A DNA stretch of 25,206 bases. Origin: CAYZMH01 sp964479445. GTDB taxonomy: Bacteria > Bacteroidota > Bacteroidia > Bacteroidales > GCA-2748055. The DNA is taken from positions 1 to 25,206 of the forward strand of contig CAYZMH010000053.1 in assembly GCA_964479445.1 (NCBI GenBank). The letters are read 5' to 3'. The notes under the pieces were generated by a model. It had not been told where the DNA came from and did no database searches. It was given only the letters and a program-made list of their open reading frames with translations. The translations under genes and the position numbers were made by a program. This document shows positions 15,785 through 23,455 of the stretch, piece by piece. Positions within the stretch are counted from its first letter, which is position 1. Every line of letters starts with the position of its first letter.

Positions 15785-16489
15785 TTAGAGACCGATCAGA
15801 AATACCGCCGGCCGCTTATGCAGTGCCGGCTTTTTCTTTCTCCATTCCCCGATAGGTTGAGTCTTCACCATCTCCCCGTCAAGGGTCAGGTCCGCCGCAA
15901 TGCAAAGGTTCGTGGCACCATGGCAGCTGGCAAGAATATCCTCCAGCAGCGCTTCATTCCGGTAGGGTGTCTCGATGAAAATCTGGGTTTCATCCTGCTT
16001 TTTCGCCCGTTGCTCCAGCTCTTTGACCGCCTTTACCCGTTCCGCCCGTTTTACCGGCAGGTAGCCGGTGAACCGGAACGACTGACCGTTCAGTCCCGAA
16101 GCCATCAGCGCCAGCATCAGCGATGAGGGTCCGGTTAACGGTTTAACCGGAACGAAAGCTTCATGGGCGAGTCGCACCACCACTGCTCCGGGATCGGCTA
16201 CCCCGGGCAGACCTGCCTCGGAGATCATTCCCACCGAATGGCCTTCGTGCAGGGGATGCAAAAATGAGGGGATCTCCCGCGGAGGGGTATGCTTGTTAAG
16301 TTCAAAGAAGGTGAGCCTGTCTATGTCGATGGACCGGTCCACCCGCTTCAGGTACCGGCGTGCATTACGCCGGTTCTCTACGATTAAGTAGCGCAATTCG
16401 GGGATAAGGCTACGTACCGATGGCGGAAGGAAAATCCCGGGATCATCCGTTCCGAGCGAGTTTGGAATAAGATACAAAGTTCCTTTCAT
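15785..16489 (-). CDS. SAM-dependent methyltransferase, RsmI-like (tetrapyrrole methylase fold)
   Basis: 234 aa. It shows the RsmI-type layout: an N-terminal strand (MKGTLYLIPNSLG), IVENRRNARRYLK, the conserved loop GMISEAGLPGVADPGAVVVRLAHE, PLTGPSSLMLALMASGLNGQSFRFTGYLP and IFIETPYRNEALLEDIL. RsmI 2'-O-methylates C1402 of 16S rRNA. This protein is shorter than canonical RsmI and lacks the usual TPIGNL opening, so it belongs to a sister group common in Bacteroidota with an unproven substrate. The start at 16489 (MKGT) is preferred to the ATG three codons upstream. Its 3' end contains the intrinsic terminator of the convergent lipoprotein gene. Confidence 0.85.
   Translation of the reverse strand: MKGTLYLIPNSLGTDDPGIFLPPSVRSLIPELRYLIVENRRNARRYLKRVDRSIDIDRLTFFELNKHTPPREIPSFLHPLHEGHSVGMISEAGLPGVADPGAVVVRLAHEAFVPVKPLTGPSSLMLALMASGLNGQSFRFTGYLPVKRAERVKAVKELEQRAKKQDETQIFIETPYRNEALLEDILASCHGATNLCIAADLTLDGEMVKTQPIGEWRKKKPALHKRPAVFLIGL
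15807..15835 (+). terminator. Intrinsic terminator of the nrnA-FKBP operon, inside the methyltransferase gene
   Basis: GCCGGC (15807-15812) pairs with GCCGGC (15825-15830), with an inner GC/GC pair, followed directly by TTTTT on the plus strand. It lies 31 bases after the FKBP stop and wholly within the 3' coding end of the opposite-strand methyltransferase gene. On the minus strand no T-run follows, so it is directional. Confidence 0.7.
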
Positions 16490-16567
16490 GATCAGCATTA
16501 AAAATAGTCAATAGACACGAAAGCCACAATTCAATTTAGGCAAGACTCCCTGCCCACGTAAAATTAT

Positions 16568-16575
16568 TACCTTCG
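16568..16575 (+). promoter_or_regulatory. Putative -7 element of the MBL-fold gene
   Basis: TACCTTCG, one base off TAnnTTTG, lies 20 bases before the TTG start at 16596. Confidence 0.4.
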
Positions 16576-16595
16576 TGTAACAAAACAACAAAAGG

Positions 16596-17357
16596 TTGAA
16601 AATAACATTTTTGGGGACCGGTACCTCACAGGGGGTTCCTGTCATAGGATGTAATTGTGAGGGATGCCGCTCCACAGATCCAAAGGACAAGCGATTGCGC
16701 GCTTCTATCCTGGTTGAAGAGGGTCCGGTCGCCCTTGTGGTCGACACAGGTCCCGATTTCCGCCAGCAGATGCTCACGGCAGAAGTAACACACCTGGATG
16801 CCGTACTGTTTACCCATGAGCACCGGGATCATATCGCCGGACTGGATGATATCCGTGCATTTAATTTCGTGCAGCAGAGGGCAATGGATATCTATGCCGA
16901 AGAACGGGTATTCAGGGCACTCAAGTACGCGTTCCCCTATATATTTGCCGAAAAGAAATACCCGGGTGTACCGCAGGTTAACCTCCATACCATTGGTCAC
17001 CAGCCATTCAGCATTCCACCGCTTACCATCGTACCCATCCGGATGATGCACTACCGGCTGCCGGTATTGGGATTTCGTTTCGGGGATTTCGCCTACCTCA
17101 CCGACGGTAATTATATATCCCCGGAAGAGATGGAGAAACTGATCGGGGTGAAATACCTGGTAATAAATGCATTGAGAAAGGAGAAACATATTTCCCATTT
17201 CACCGTGTCGGAGGCTGAGGAAATCATCCGCCAGTTGAGTCCTCGCAAAGCCTACCTTACCCATATTTCCCACCAGATGGGACTCCATAAAAACCTGCTC
17301 GCAGAACTGCCTGAACACATCGAACCGGCTTACGACGGGTTGGTGCTGGAGGTATAG
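16596..17357 (+). CDS. MBL-fold metallo-hydrolase (PhnP-like)
   Basis: 253 aa. It begins MKITFLGTGTSQGVP, translated from a TTG codon. The metal-binding motif HEHRDH is at residues 74-79, the later ligand region is FAYLTDGNYI (Asp), and the C-terminal His is in LTHISHQMG. A Cys-x-Cys-x2-Cys (residues 19-24, GCNCEGC) matches the structural zinc site of PhnP-type phosphodiesterases. PhnP hydrolyses cyclic ribose phosphates, but most bacterial relatives outside phn operons are uncharacterised, and no phn genes are present here. It is divergent from the methyltransferase gene, and its last 28 bases overlap the convergent MFS gene. Confidence 0.9.
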   Translation: MKITFLGTGTSQGVPVIGCNCEGCRSTDPKDKRLRASILVEEGPVALVVDTGPDFRQQMLTAEVTHLDAVLFTHEHRDHIAGLDDIRAFNFVQQRAMDIYAEERVFRALKYAFPYIFAEKKYPGVPQVNLHTIGHQPFSIPPLTIVPIRMMHYRLPVLGFRFGDFAYLTDGNYISPEEMEKLIGVKYLVINALRKEKHISHFTVSEAEEIIRQLSPRKAYLTHISHQMGLHKNLLAELPEHIEPAYDGLVLEV

Positions 17358-18541
17358 CTGGTTCGTTTATTCATTGCTTTTCCCGAAGAGAGGAACAGGA
17401 TCCCTGTAATAATATTCAGTGCCAGGAAGGTGATCCCCGCAACAAGCAGGGCGGTAGAGAGGGAATAGACATCCTTTATCCAGCCGATAAGCGGACCCAG
17501 CAGGGAGAAATTGATGCGTATGATAAAGTTTCTTACCGAGAGGACGGTGGCCCGAACGTCAGAACTGGTTACCCGGTTGATATAATCTTTCAATACAGGC
17601 GTGGCATATCCCCGTACCAGATGAAATACAAACAAAACAAGTAGTCCGGCTACCAGGGCCGATTGGGATAACAGGATATAACCAAGCGGTATCCCCAGTC
17701 CGATCAAAATGATCGATCCTCTCTGCCCGATCCTGAATTCCAGTCGGTAGGCAACAAAGGACGCTATTGCAACGGTAAGGTTGAGCGCCGCCCACAGGAA
17801 TCCGAACCACCGGATCGCTATTTCCACCTCTTCGAAGAAGGCTTGCACAAACCAGGCCATCGTCAGGGTGGCCGATCCCGTAAAGGCCGAAAAGAGAATA
17901 TTGCGCCGCAACTCCCTGTTGCGGAACAGGGCAAAAGAGGCGATCCGGAAGATCTGTATCATGCCGGTTTTAACCAACCGGGCGTGACGCTCGGGCTCAC
18001 GCAGGGTGAACGCAGCAGGAACTGCGATGGTGGCAACCAGGGTTTGGGCAATGTAAGGGGTTCGCAGGGAAATGGTCGCCAGTAATCCCCCCAGGATGGC
18101 TGCACCGGCTTCGGCAAAATTACCCAGGGAGGTGATCCGACCCTCGTAGCGGCTGTACCTGTCCTCCTTTTTCCGCTCCATTAACGAGTCGTAAAGCATG
18201 GCGGAATCGGCACCCGAAACACAACTGGAACCTATTCCAAGGATGATCTCTGCCACCAGGAATCCGCTGAATCCTTGGCTTATACTGTAAATGCTGAATC
18301 CGGTTACCCCCATGAACGCTCCCAGGATAAGGGTTCTTTTCCGGCCCCAGACATCGGCCAGGTAGCCCGAGGGGATCTCCAGGATTACAATGGAGATGGA
18401 GTAGATTGCCTGCAGGACCATGATGTCTTTCATCAATAATCCGTTGCTTTCATAGAACGGCACGACGATAGGCATGAACAGCATGAACCATTTGGATATC
18501 TTGATGAAATAGAGGCGGATGATATTCGGATGCAGCTTCAT
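17330..18541 (-). CDS. MFS transporter
   Basis: 403 aa, highly hydrophobic, with about 12 predicted TM helices. The MFS motif A is clear between TM2 and TM3 (GYLADVWGRKRT). A further loop (LREPERHARLVK) separates the two six-helix halves at mid-length, and the C-terminus (KAMNKRTSYTSS) is cytosolic. The substrate cannot be read from the sequence; no characteristic drug, sugar or peptide signature stands out. The start at 18541 is the ATG 22 bases after a perfect -7 element (18564-18571). The last 28 bases overlap the MBL gene on the other strand. It is divergent from the first fused hydro-lyase gene, which could hint at shared substrate handling but proves nothing. Confidence 0.9.
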   Translation of the reverse strand: MKLHPNIIRLYFIKISKWFMLFMPIVVPFYESNGLLMKDIMVLQAIYSISIVILEIPSGYLADVWGRKRTLILGAFMGVTGFSIYSISQGFSGFLVAEIILGIGSSCVSGADSAMLYDSLMERKKEDRYSRYEGRITSLGNFAEAGAAILGGLLATISLRTPYIAQTLVATIAVPAAFTLREPERHARLVKTGMIQIFRIASFALFRNRELRRNILFSAFTGSATLTMAWFVQAFFEEVEIAIRWFGFLWAALNLTVAIASFVAYRLEFRIGQRGSIILIGLGIPLGYILLSQSALVAGLLVLFVFHLVRGYATPVLKDYINRVTSSDVRATVLSVRNFIIRINFSLLGPLIGWIKDVYSLSTALLVAGITFLALNIITGILFLSSGKAMNKRTSYTSSTNPS

Positions 18542-18563
18542 GCCCGGAAATTCAATATGGCCG

Positions 18564-18571
18564 CAAATCTA
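18564..18571 (-). promoter_or_regulatory. -7 promoter element of the MFS gene
   Basis: Read on the minus strand this is TAGATTTG, an exact TAnnTTTG match, 22 bases before the ATG. Confidence 0.5.
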
Positions 18572-18646
18572 TGAAAAAAAGGGATGGTGTAAAAATGTAC
18601 CATTTTCCGATGTTGTATAAAATCTTTTATGAATAGGATCAGTCCG

Positions 18647-18654
18647 TATCTTTA
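18647..18654 (+). promoter_or_regulatory. Putative -7 element of the first hydro-lyase gene
   Basis: TATCTTTA is one base off TAnnTTTG. It lies 19 bases before the ATG, leaving a short leader with an AGGAGAGG Shine-Dalgarno-like sequence at 18665-18672. Confidence 0.4.
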
Positions 18655-18673
18655 CAGGTAAAACAGGAGAGGT

Positions 18674-20479
18674 ATGGGTGCAACGATTATCGAAAAAATT
18701 ATAGCCGGTCATAGTGACCGTGAGCGCGTATTTCCCGGGGATATAACGGACGTCTTTATCGATGCCCGTGTGGCCAGGGATTTCGGGGGAGCCAACGTGG
18801 TGAAGAATATGGAAGATCACCAGCTTATAGTTGACGATCCCCGCCGCACTTTTTTCACCTTTGATTGCAATCCCACCGGGTCGGATCAGAAATATGCAGC
18901 AAACCAGCATCGTTGCCGTACATATGCCCGGGGAAATGACATACGGGTCTTTGACATTGACCAGGGAATCGGCACCCATATCCTCATCGAGGAGGGGTTA
19001 GCCTATCCCGGCTCCACTGCGGTATCCACTGACTCTCATGCCAATATTCTTGGTGCTGTGGGGGCATTCGGACAGGGAATGGGAGACAAAGACATTGCAG
19101 CTGCCTGGAGCAAGGGGAAGGTTTGGTTCAAAACACCTCCTTCGGCAAGAATTACCCTGAAGGGGAAACCTCCAGGGTTTATCACCGCAAAAGATATCGT
19201 GTTCAACCTGCTGGCTACCTTCGGTGCCAATACCCTGCTGGGTCATTCGGTGGAGATAACAGGTGAGGTTGCGGATCAACTAACCCTCGATGAACGGATT
19301 ACCATTGCATCCATGGCCACCGAGATGGGAGCGATCATCCTCTTTTTCCCGCCCAACCAGGAGGTGATGCGGTATTGTGAATCCCGGGCGCGCAGGAAGA
19401 TCGAGCCGGTATTTGCCGATCCGGATGCAACCTATGCCCTGGAAAAAACCCTGGATGTCTCCGGCTTTATCAAACGGGTGTCGAGACCCGGGAAACCCCA
19501 CGACACGATTCCCCTGCCCGTGGAACAGGTATGGATTGACTCTGCATTCATAGGTAGTTGTACCAACGGGAGGATGCTGGACATTGCTTCAGCAGCAAAG
19601 GTTTTAAAAAACAGGAAGGTGGAACAGAATGTGGTACTCAAGGTGGTGCCTTCCACCAACCGGGTATGGGAGCAGGCTCTGGAGAAAGGGTACATCGAAA
19701 CGTTGAAAGAGGCAGGGGCCCTGATCTCCAACGCTGGTTGTGCGGGTTGTGCAGCCGGACAGGTTGGACAGAACGGACCCGGGGAGGTGACCATAAGTAC
19801 AGGGAATCGCAATTTTCCCGGGAAACAGGGGAAAGGGGAGGTGTACCTGGCTTCTCCCGAAGTAGTTGCAGCCTCTGCCGTGGCCGGCTATATCACCACC
19901 CCGGACCAATTGGACAGAACATTGAAAAAACGGCCCGCCTGGCAGCGCGATACGCCGAATAAACCTGCATCCGGCCACAAATCGTCCGGCAGGAAACCGG
20001 TGGAGGTTACAGGGCGTATATGGTATATCCCGGAAGATAACATCGATACGGATATGATTTACCATAACCGGTACCTGGCGATCACCGATCAGGAGGAGAT
20101 GGGTAAGTATGCCCTGGATAACCTGGAGGGCTACACCCACTTTGCCGAACAGGCCCGGGAAGGAGACATCATTATCACCGGGAAGAACTTTGGAGCCGGA
20201 AGTTCCCGCCAGCAAGCGGTGGATTGTTTCAGGGCGTTGGGGATCTCCTGTATAGTGGCCTCCTCGTTTGGTGCCATTTATGAGCGGAATGCGATCAATG
20301 CTGCTTTTCCGATCCTCACCAGCAATGAAATTAAAGCTCTCACAATGGAGAACGGGGATAAACTTTGTATTAACTTTGAAACCGGGAGGATGAAAAATCT
20401 CACCAGGGGAAAACAGGCTTCCGCCAAACCGTTTTCCGAGGTGCAGATGGAGATCTACCAGAACGATGGCCTCTTCTGA
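18674..20479 (+). CDS. Fused aconitase/3-isopropylmalate dehydratase-family hydro-lyase (LeuC-LeuD in one chain), type 1
   Basis: 601 aa. Residues ~1-415 are a LeuC/HacA-type large subunit and ~445-601 a LeuD-type swivel domain, joined by a polar linker (~420-445). The [4Fe-4S] ligands are present: Cys296 in GSCTNGR and Cys356/Cys359 in GCAGC. TDSHANILGAVGAFGQGMGD is the active-site DSH loop. The usual DH near residue 65 reads FDCNPTG, so Cys replaces the His. In the small domain, DNIDTDMIYHNRYLAITD carries YLAI in the specificity loop, and GSSRQQAV replaces the common GSSREHA. Family members interconvert hydroxy-acids by dehydration and rehydration (citrate, isopropylmalate, homocitrate, dimethylmalate); the substrate here is unknown. 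A good Shine-Dalgarno sequence precedes the ATG. It is 84 bases upstream of asnA on the same strand. Confidence 0.9.
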   Translation: MGATIIEKIIAGHSDRERVFPGDITDVFIDARVARDFGGANVVKNMEDHQLIVDDPRRTFFTFDCNPTGSDQKYAANQHRCRTYARGNDIRVFDIDQGIGTHILIEEGLAYPGSTAVSTDSHANILGAVGAFGQGMGDKDIAAAWSKGKVWFKTPPSARITLKGKPPGFITAKDIVFNLLATFGANTLLGHSVEITGEVADQLTLDERITIASMATEMGAIILFFPPNQEVMRYCESRARRKIEPVFADPDATYALEKTLDVSGFIKRVSRPGKPHDTIPLPVEQVWIDSAFIGSCTNGRMLDIASAAKVLKNRKVEQNVVLKVVPSTNRVWEQALEKGYIETLKEAGALISNAGCAGCAAGQVGQNGPGEVTISTGNRNFPGKQGKGEVYLASPEVVAASAVAGYITTPDQLDRTLKKRPAWQRDTPNKPASGHKSSGRKPVEVTGRIWYIPEDNIDTDMIYHNRYLAITDQEEMGKYALDNLEGYTHFAEQAREGDIIITGKNFGAGSSRQQAVDCFRALGISCIVASSFGAIYERNAINAAFPILTSNEIKALTMENGDKLCINFETGRMKNLTRGKQASAKPFSEVQMEIYQNDGLF

Positions 20480-20505
20480 CATTTAGAAAAGAGGCAAAGT
20501 AACCG

Positions 20506-20547
20506 AACGAACCCGACTCGCGAATTGGGTCGTTTTCAACTGAAAAC
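20506..20547 (+). promoter_or_regulatory. Two overlapping hairpins before asnA
   Basis: Hairpin 1 pairs AACGAACCC (20506-20514, one bulged A) with GGGTCGTT (20527-20534). Hairpin 2 pairs GTTTTC (20532-20537) with GAAAAC (20542-20547) around an AACT loop. They share bases 20532-20534, so both cannot form fully at once. An attenuator or a weak intergenic terminator is possible. No recognised riboswitch class is seen. Confidence 0.35.
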
Positions 20548-20563
20548 CTAAAAATACAGAATT

Positions 20564-21598
20564 ATGAGACTGATTATTCCGGAAGGATACAAACCGGTTA
20601 TCGGATTAAAAAAGACCGAGAAAGCCATTAAGATGATCAAGGAGCATTACGAGGCCGGACTCTCAGATGATCTTCGCTTACGCCGTGTTACTGCACCCCT
20701 GTTTGTACTCAGGAATACCGGGCTGAATGATACTTTAACAGGGGTGGAGCGTCCTATCGGATTTAATATCACCGACATGCGACACCAGGAGGCCGAGGTG
20801 GTACAATCACTGGCGAAATGGAAACGGATGATGCTGAGGGATTATGATATCAAGGTAGGACATGGTATATATGCCGATATGAATGCCCTGCGTCCCGATG
20901 AAGAGCTGGATAACCTGCATTCGGTGTATGTTGACCAGTGGGATTGGGAACGAGCAATTGATGCAAAGGAACGAAATCTTGATACACTCAGGGATGCAGT
21001 GAGCAAGATATATAATAACCTGAAGCGTACCGAGTTTAATATCTACACATTTTATTCAAAACTGAAGCCCCAGCTTCCCGGCAATGTGGAATTTATTCAC
21101 AGCGAGGAGCTCTACGAGATGTACCCCGATCTTACGCCGCAGGAGCGGGAAGATAAGATCAGTGAAAAATACGGGGCGGTTTTTATCATCGGTGTGGGGA
21201 GTGATCTGCCCGATGGCAGACCGCATGATAAGAGGGCTCCTGATTACGATGACTGGACCACGGAAACAGAAAAGGGATTCAAAGGACTCAACGGGGACCT
21301 GATTGTCTGGAACAAGGTGCTTCAGTGCGCTTTCGAGGTGACTTCCATGGGGATCCGGGTCGACCCTGAAGGACTGATCCGTCAGCTGGAGCTTACCGGG
21401 GAACTCGACCGGAAAGAGTTGTTGTTTCACCGCCGGTTACTCAATGAAGAGCTGCCCCACTCCATCGGGGGAGGTATAGGGCAGTCCCGGACCGGTATGC
21501 TGCTGCTGCAAAAAGCGCATATCGGGGAGATCCAGTCAGCTATCTGGCCGGGTGAGATGGTGGATCACTGTAAAAAATGTAACATTCAGTTAATATAA
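20564..21598 (+). CDS. asnA: Aspartate-ammonia ligase (asparagine synthetase A)
   Basis: AsnA makes asparagine from aspartate, ammonia and ATP (AMP-forming) with a class II aminoacyl-tRNA-synthetase-like fold. The 344-residue protein matches the family throughout: KKTEKAIKMIKEHYE, RVTAPLFVLRNTGLNDTLTG, VVQSLAKWKRMML, DQWDWERAI, the acidic DYDDW, LQCAFEVTSMGIRVD and the class II motif-3-like SIGGGIGQSRTGMLLLQ near the C-terminus. All appear intact, so it should be active. It lies between two fused hydro-lyase genes on the same strand (84 bases after the first, 39 before the second), suggesting one transcription unit. That is not a setting I know for asnA. Overlapping hairpins precede it. Confidence 0.95.
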   Translation: MRLIIPEGYKPVIGLKKTEKAIKMIKEHYEAGLSDDLRLRRVTAPLFVLRNTGLNDTLTGVERPIGFNITDMRHQEAEVVQSLAKWKRMMLRDYDIKVGHGIYADMNALRPDEELDNLHSVYVDQWDWERAIDAKERNLDTLRDAVSKIYNNLKRTEFNIYTFYSKLKPQLPGNVEFIHSEELYEMYPDLTPQEREDKISEKYGAVFIIGVGSDLPDGRPHDKRAPDYDDWTTETEKGFKGLNGDLIVWNKVLQCAFEVTSMGIRVDPEGLIRQLELTGELDRKELLFHRRLLNEELPHSIGGGIGQSRTGMLLLQKAHIGEIQSAIWPGEMVDHCKKCNIQLI

Positions 21599-21601
21599 TT
21601 T

Positions 21602-21633
21602 GCCTGCTCCCCTCCGGGACAGGCGGAAGGAGG
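21602..21633 (+). promoter_or_regulatory. Strong hairpin plus Shine-Dalgarno sequence before the second hydro-lyase
   Basis: GCCTG (21602-21606) and TCCC (21608-21611) pair with GGGA (21616-21619) and CAGGC (21620-21624), giving a 9-bp stem with one bulged C and a CTCC loop, 3 bases after the asnA stop. Two bases later is AAGGAGG (21627-21633), then ATG at 21638. CCTCC at 21611-21615 could instead pair with GGAGG at 21629-21633 and hide the ribosome binding site. Strong Shine-Dalgarno sequences are uncommon in this phylum. Confidence 0.55.
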
Positions 21634-21637
21634 ATTT

Positions 21638-23404
21638 ATGGCAACGTTCGTGGAAAAGATCCTGGGTGCCCCTTCCGGGGCAATCGTCTTTCGTCGTCCG
21701 GATATTGTTCTCACCCATGACAATACGGCGAGTATCCGGAAAACATTTGAGAAGATGGGGGGCAAAAAGGTTTACGACCCCGGCCAGCTCCTGGTGGTCC
21801 TGGATCACAATGCACCGCCCACCAATGCCAACCTGGCCAACACGTACCAATCCATTCGCTCGTTTGCAAATGAACAGGGTATTCAGCGTTTCCACGATGC
21901 CGGAGACGGTATCTGTCATCAGCTTATGGCCCACTATGCACGACCCGGCATGGTAATCGTGGGAAGCGACAGCCACACCTGCACGGCGGGTGCTTTCAAC
22001 ACCCTTGCTGCCGGGATTGACCGTACCGAAGCGGCGGGAATCTGGAAGCAGGGAGAAACCTGGTTTCGCGTACCCGAAACCATTAAAATCACCCTGGAGG
22101 GAAACCTGAACGAGGGGGTGTATGCCAAGGACCTTTCCCTGTGGATTATCGGGATACTGGGTTCATCGGGGGGCAATTACATGTCCCTTGAGTTCCACGG
22201 GGAGGGACTGCTAAACCTGGACGTTTCCGAACGGATGACCCTGGCCAACCTGGCATCGGAAATGGGAGCGAAGAATGCGGTATTTCCCTGCGACCAGGTC
22301 TTGGAAGAGTACCTGGGGGAGAAGCATAAAGGGACCTGGTCAGACCCCGATGCAACCTATGCAAGGGAGATTACCATCGATATGGAAGAGGTTTACCCGC
22401 TGGTAGCTGCACCACATCACGTGGATAACGTGATGGCGCTGGCCGAGGTGGCCGGACTGGAGGTGCATGAGTGCCTGGTGGGGACCTGTACCAACGGTCG
22501 GATCGAGGATCTGCGGGAGGCAGCCCGGGCACTGGATGGTCAACAGATTAAAAAAGGGGTCCAGATGATCGTGGTGCCCGCCTCGCGGGAAATCTATCTG
22601 CAGGCTATTGGGGAGGGTTTGATCACCCGTTTTCTTGAGGCCGGTGCCAATGTGCTGAGTGCTTCATGCGGACCATGCCTCGGCACGGGCCAGGGAATAC
22701 CGGCCGACGGCTACCGCGTGATCTCCACGGCCAACAGGAACTTCAGGGGCCGAATGGGAAACAAAGAGGCAGAGATCTACCTGGCATCTCCTGCGGCGGT
22801 TGCTAAAAGTGCCGTAACAGGAAAGATCACAGACCCGAGGCCACACCCGGGATCGGAGCATTTCCCGTTTGCACGGAAAAATAGCTCCATGGTCTGCATA
22901 GAAGCCGGGGAAGTGCGTAAGCACGGGAATATCTGGAATTATCGGGATGCAGATAACCTGAATACAGACCAGATGTTTGCGGGGAACCTCACCTACAACA
23001 TTATGAGTTCGGATCCCGAAGCCATTATGCCTCACCTGATGGAGGGATTTGATCCGTCTTTTGCGCAGCATGTGCAGAAGGGTGATATTATCCTTGCCGG
23101 ACACAACTTCGGTTGCGGAAGCTCGCGGGAGCACCCTTCCGTGGGGCTTGCCCATGCCGGTGTGGAGGCGATTATTGTAAAATCGGTCAACCGCATCTTC
23201 TTCCGTTCCGCCATCAACCAGGGATTGCCCCTGATCGTGCTCCCCGAAGCGGTTGAAACCTATCGACCAGGCGATCGTGTTCATGTGGACATGGGCGGGG
23301 GTACTGTTACGGTGGGATCTCAACAATTTACTTTTCAATCCCTTCCGGATAAACTGCTGGACATCATCCATAAAAAAGGACTGGTATCCTTTCTGAGCGA
23401 TTAA
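21638..23404 (+). CDS. Fused aconitase/3-isopropylmalate dehydratase-family hydro-lyase (LeuC-LeuD in one chain), type 2
   Basis: 588 aa. Residues ~1-405 are the large-subunit part and ~418-588 the small-subunit part. Here the active-site motifs are canonical for LeuC/homoaconitase: LDHNAPPTN (Asp56-His57), GDGICHQ, and SDSHTCTAGAF (Asp111-Ser-His113). Cluster cysteines are Cys284 (GTCTNGR) and Cys344/Cys347 (SCGPCLG). In the small domain NLNTDQMFAGNLTYNI replaces the usual YLR-type loop, and GCGSSREHPSVG carries the substrate-binding Arg497. The protein clearly differs from the upstream paralogue, so the two are not a recent duplication and probably have different substrates. Substrate is unassigned; no leuA or leuB lies nearby. 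It has the strongest Shine-Dalgarno sequence I noted in the window. Confidence 0.92.
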   Translation: MATFVEKILGAPSGAIVFRRPDIVLTHDNTASIRKTFEKMGGKKVYDPGQLLVVLDHNAPPTNANLANTYQSIRSFANEQGIQRFHDAGDGICHQLMAHYARPGMVIVGSDSHTCTAGAFNTLAAGIDRTEAAGIWKQGETWFRVPETIKITLEGNLNEGVYAKDLSLWIIGILGSSGGNYMSLEFHGEGLLNLDVSERMTLANLASEMGAKNAVFPCDQVLEEYLGEKHKGTWSDPDATYAREITIDMEEVYPLVAAPHHVDNVMALAEVAGLEVHECLVGTCTNGRIEDLREAARALDGQQIKKGVQMIVVPASREIYLQAIGEGLITRFLEAGANVLSASCGPCLGTGQGIPADGYRVISTANRNFRGRMGNKEAEIYLASPAAVAKSAVTGKITDPRPHPGSEHFPFARKNSSMVCIEAGEVRKHGNIWNYRDADNLNTDQMFAGNLTYNIMSSDPEAIMPHLMEGFDPSFAQHVQKGDIILAGHNFGCGSSREHPSVGLAHAGVEAIIVKSVNRIFFRSAINQGLPLIVLPEAVETYRPGDRVHVDMGGGTVTVGSQQFTFQSLPDKLLDIIHKKGLVSFLSD

Positions 23405-23428
23405 CGCTTCTTTCACTCCGACAGGTAC

Positions 23429-23446
23429 ATTCCGGGTAACCGGGAT
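23429..23446 (+). terminator. Possible terminator hairpin after the hydro-lyase/asnA unit
   Basis: ATTCCGG (23429-23435) pairs with CCGGGAT (23440-23446; one T.G pair) around a GTAA (GNRA-type) loop, 25 bases after the stop. The tail ATTATTAAAA is only partly T-rich, so termination strength is uncertain. Confidence 0.4.
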
Positions 23447-23455
23447 ATTATTAAA

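Noticed and set aside
19604..20482. 292-residue minus-strand open frame opposite the first hydro-lyase
   Set aside because: No recognisable domain, and it is fully antisense to a conserved enzyme.
20564..21598. AsnA-like protein as a diverged, repurposed ligase
   Set aside because: Length and family motifs are intact throughout, so ordinary aspartate-ammonia ligase is the simpler reading; only its context is unusual.
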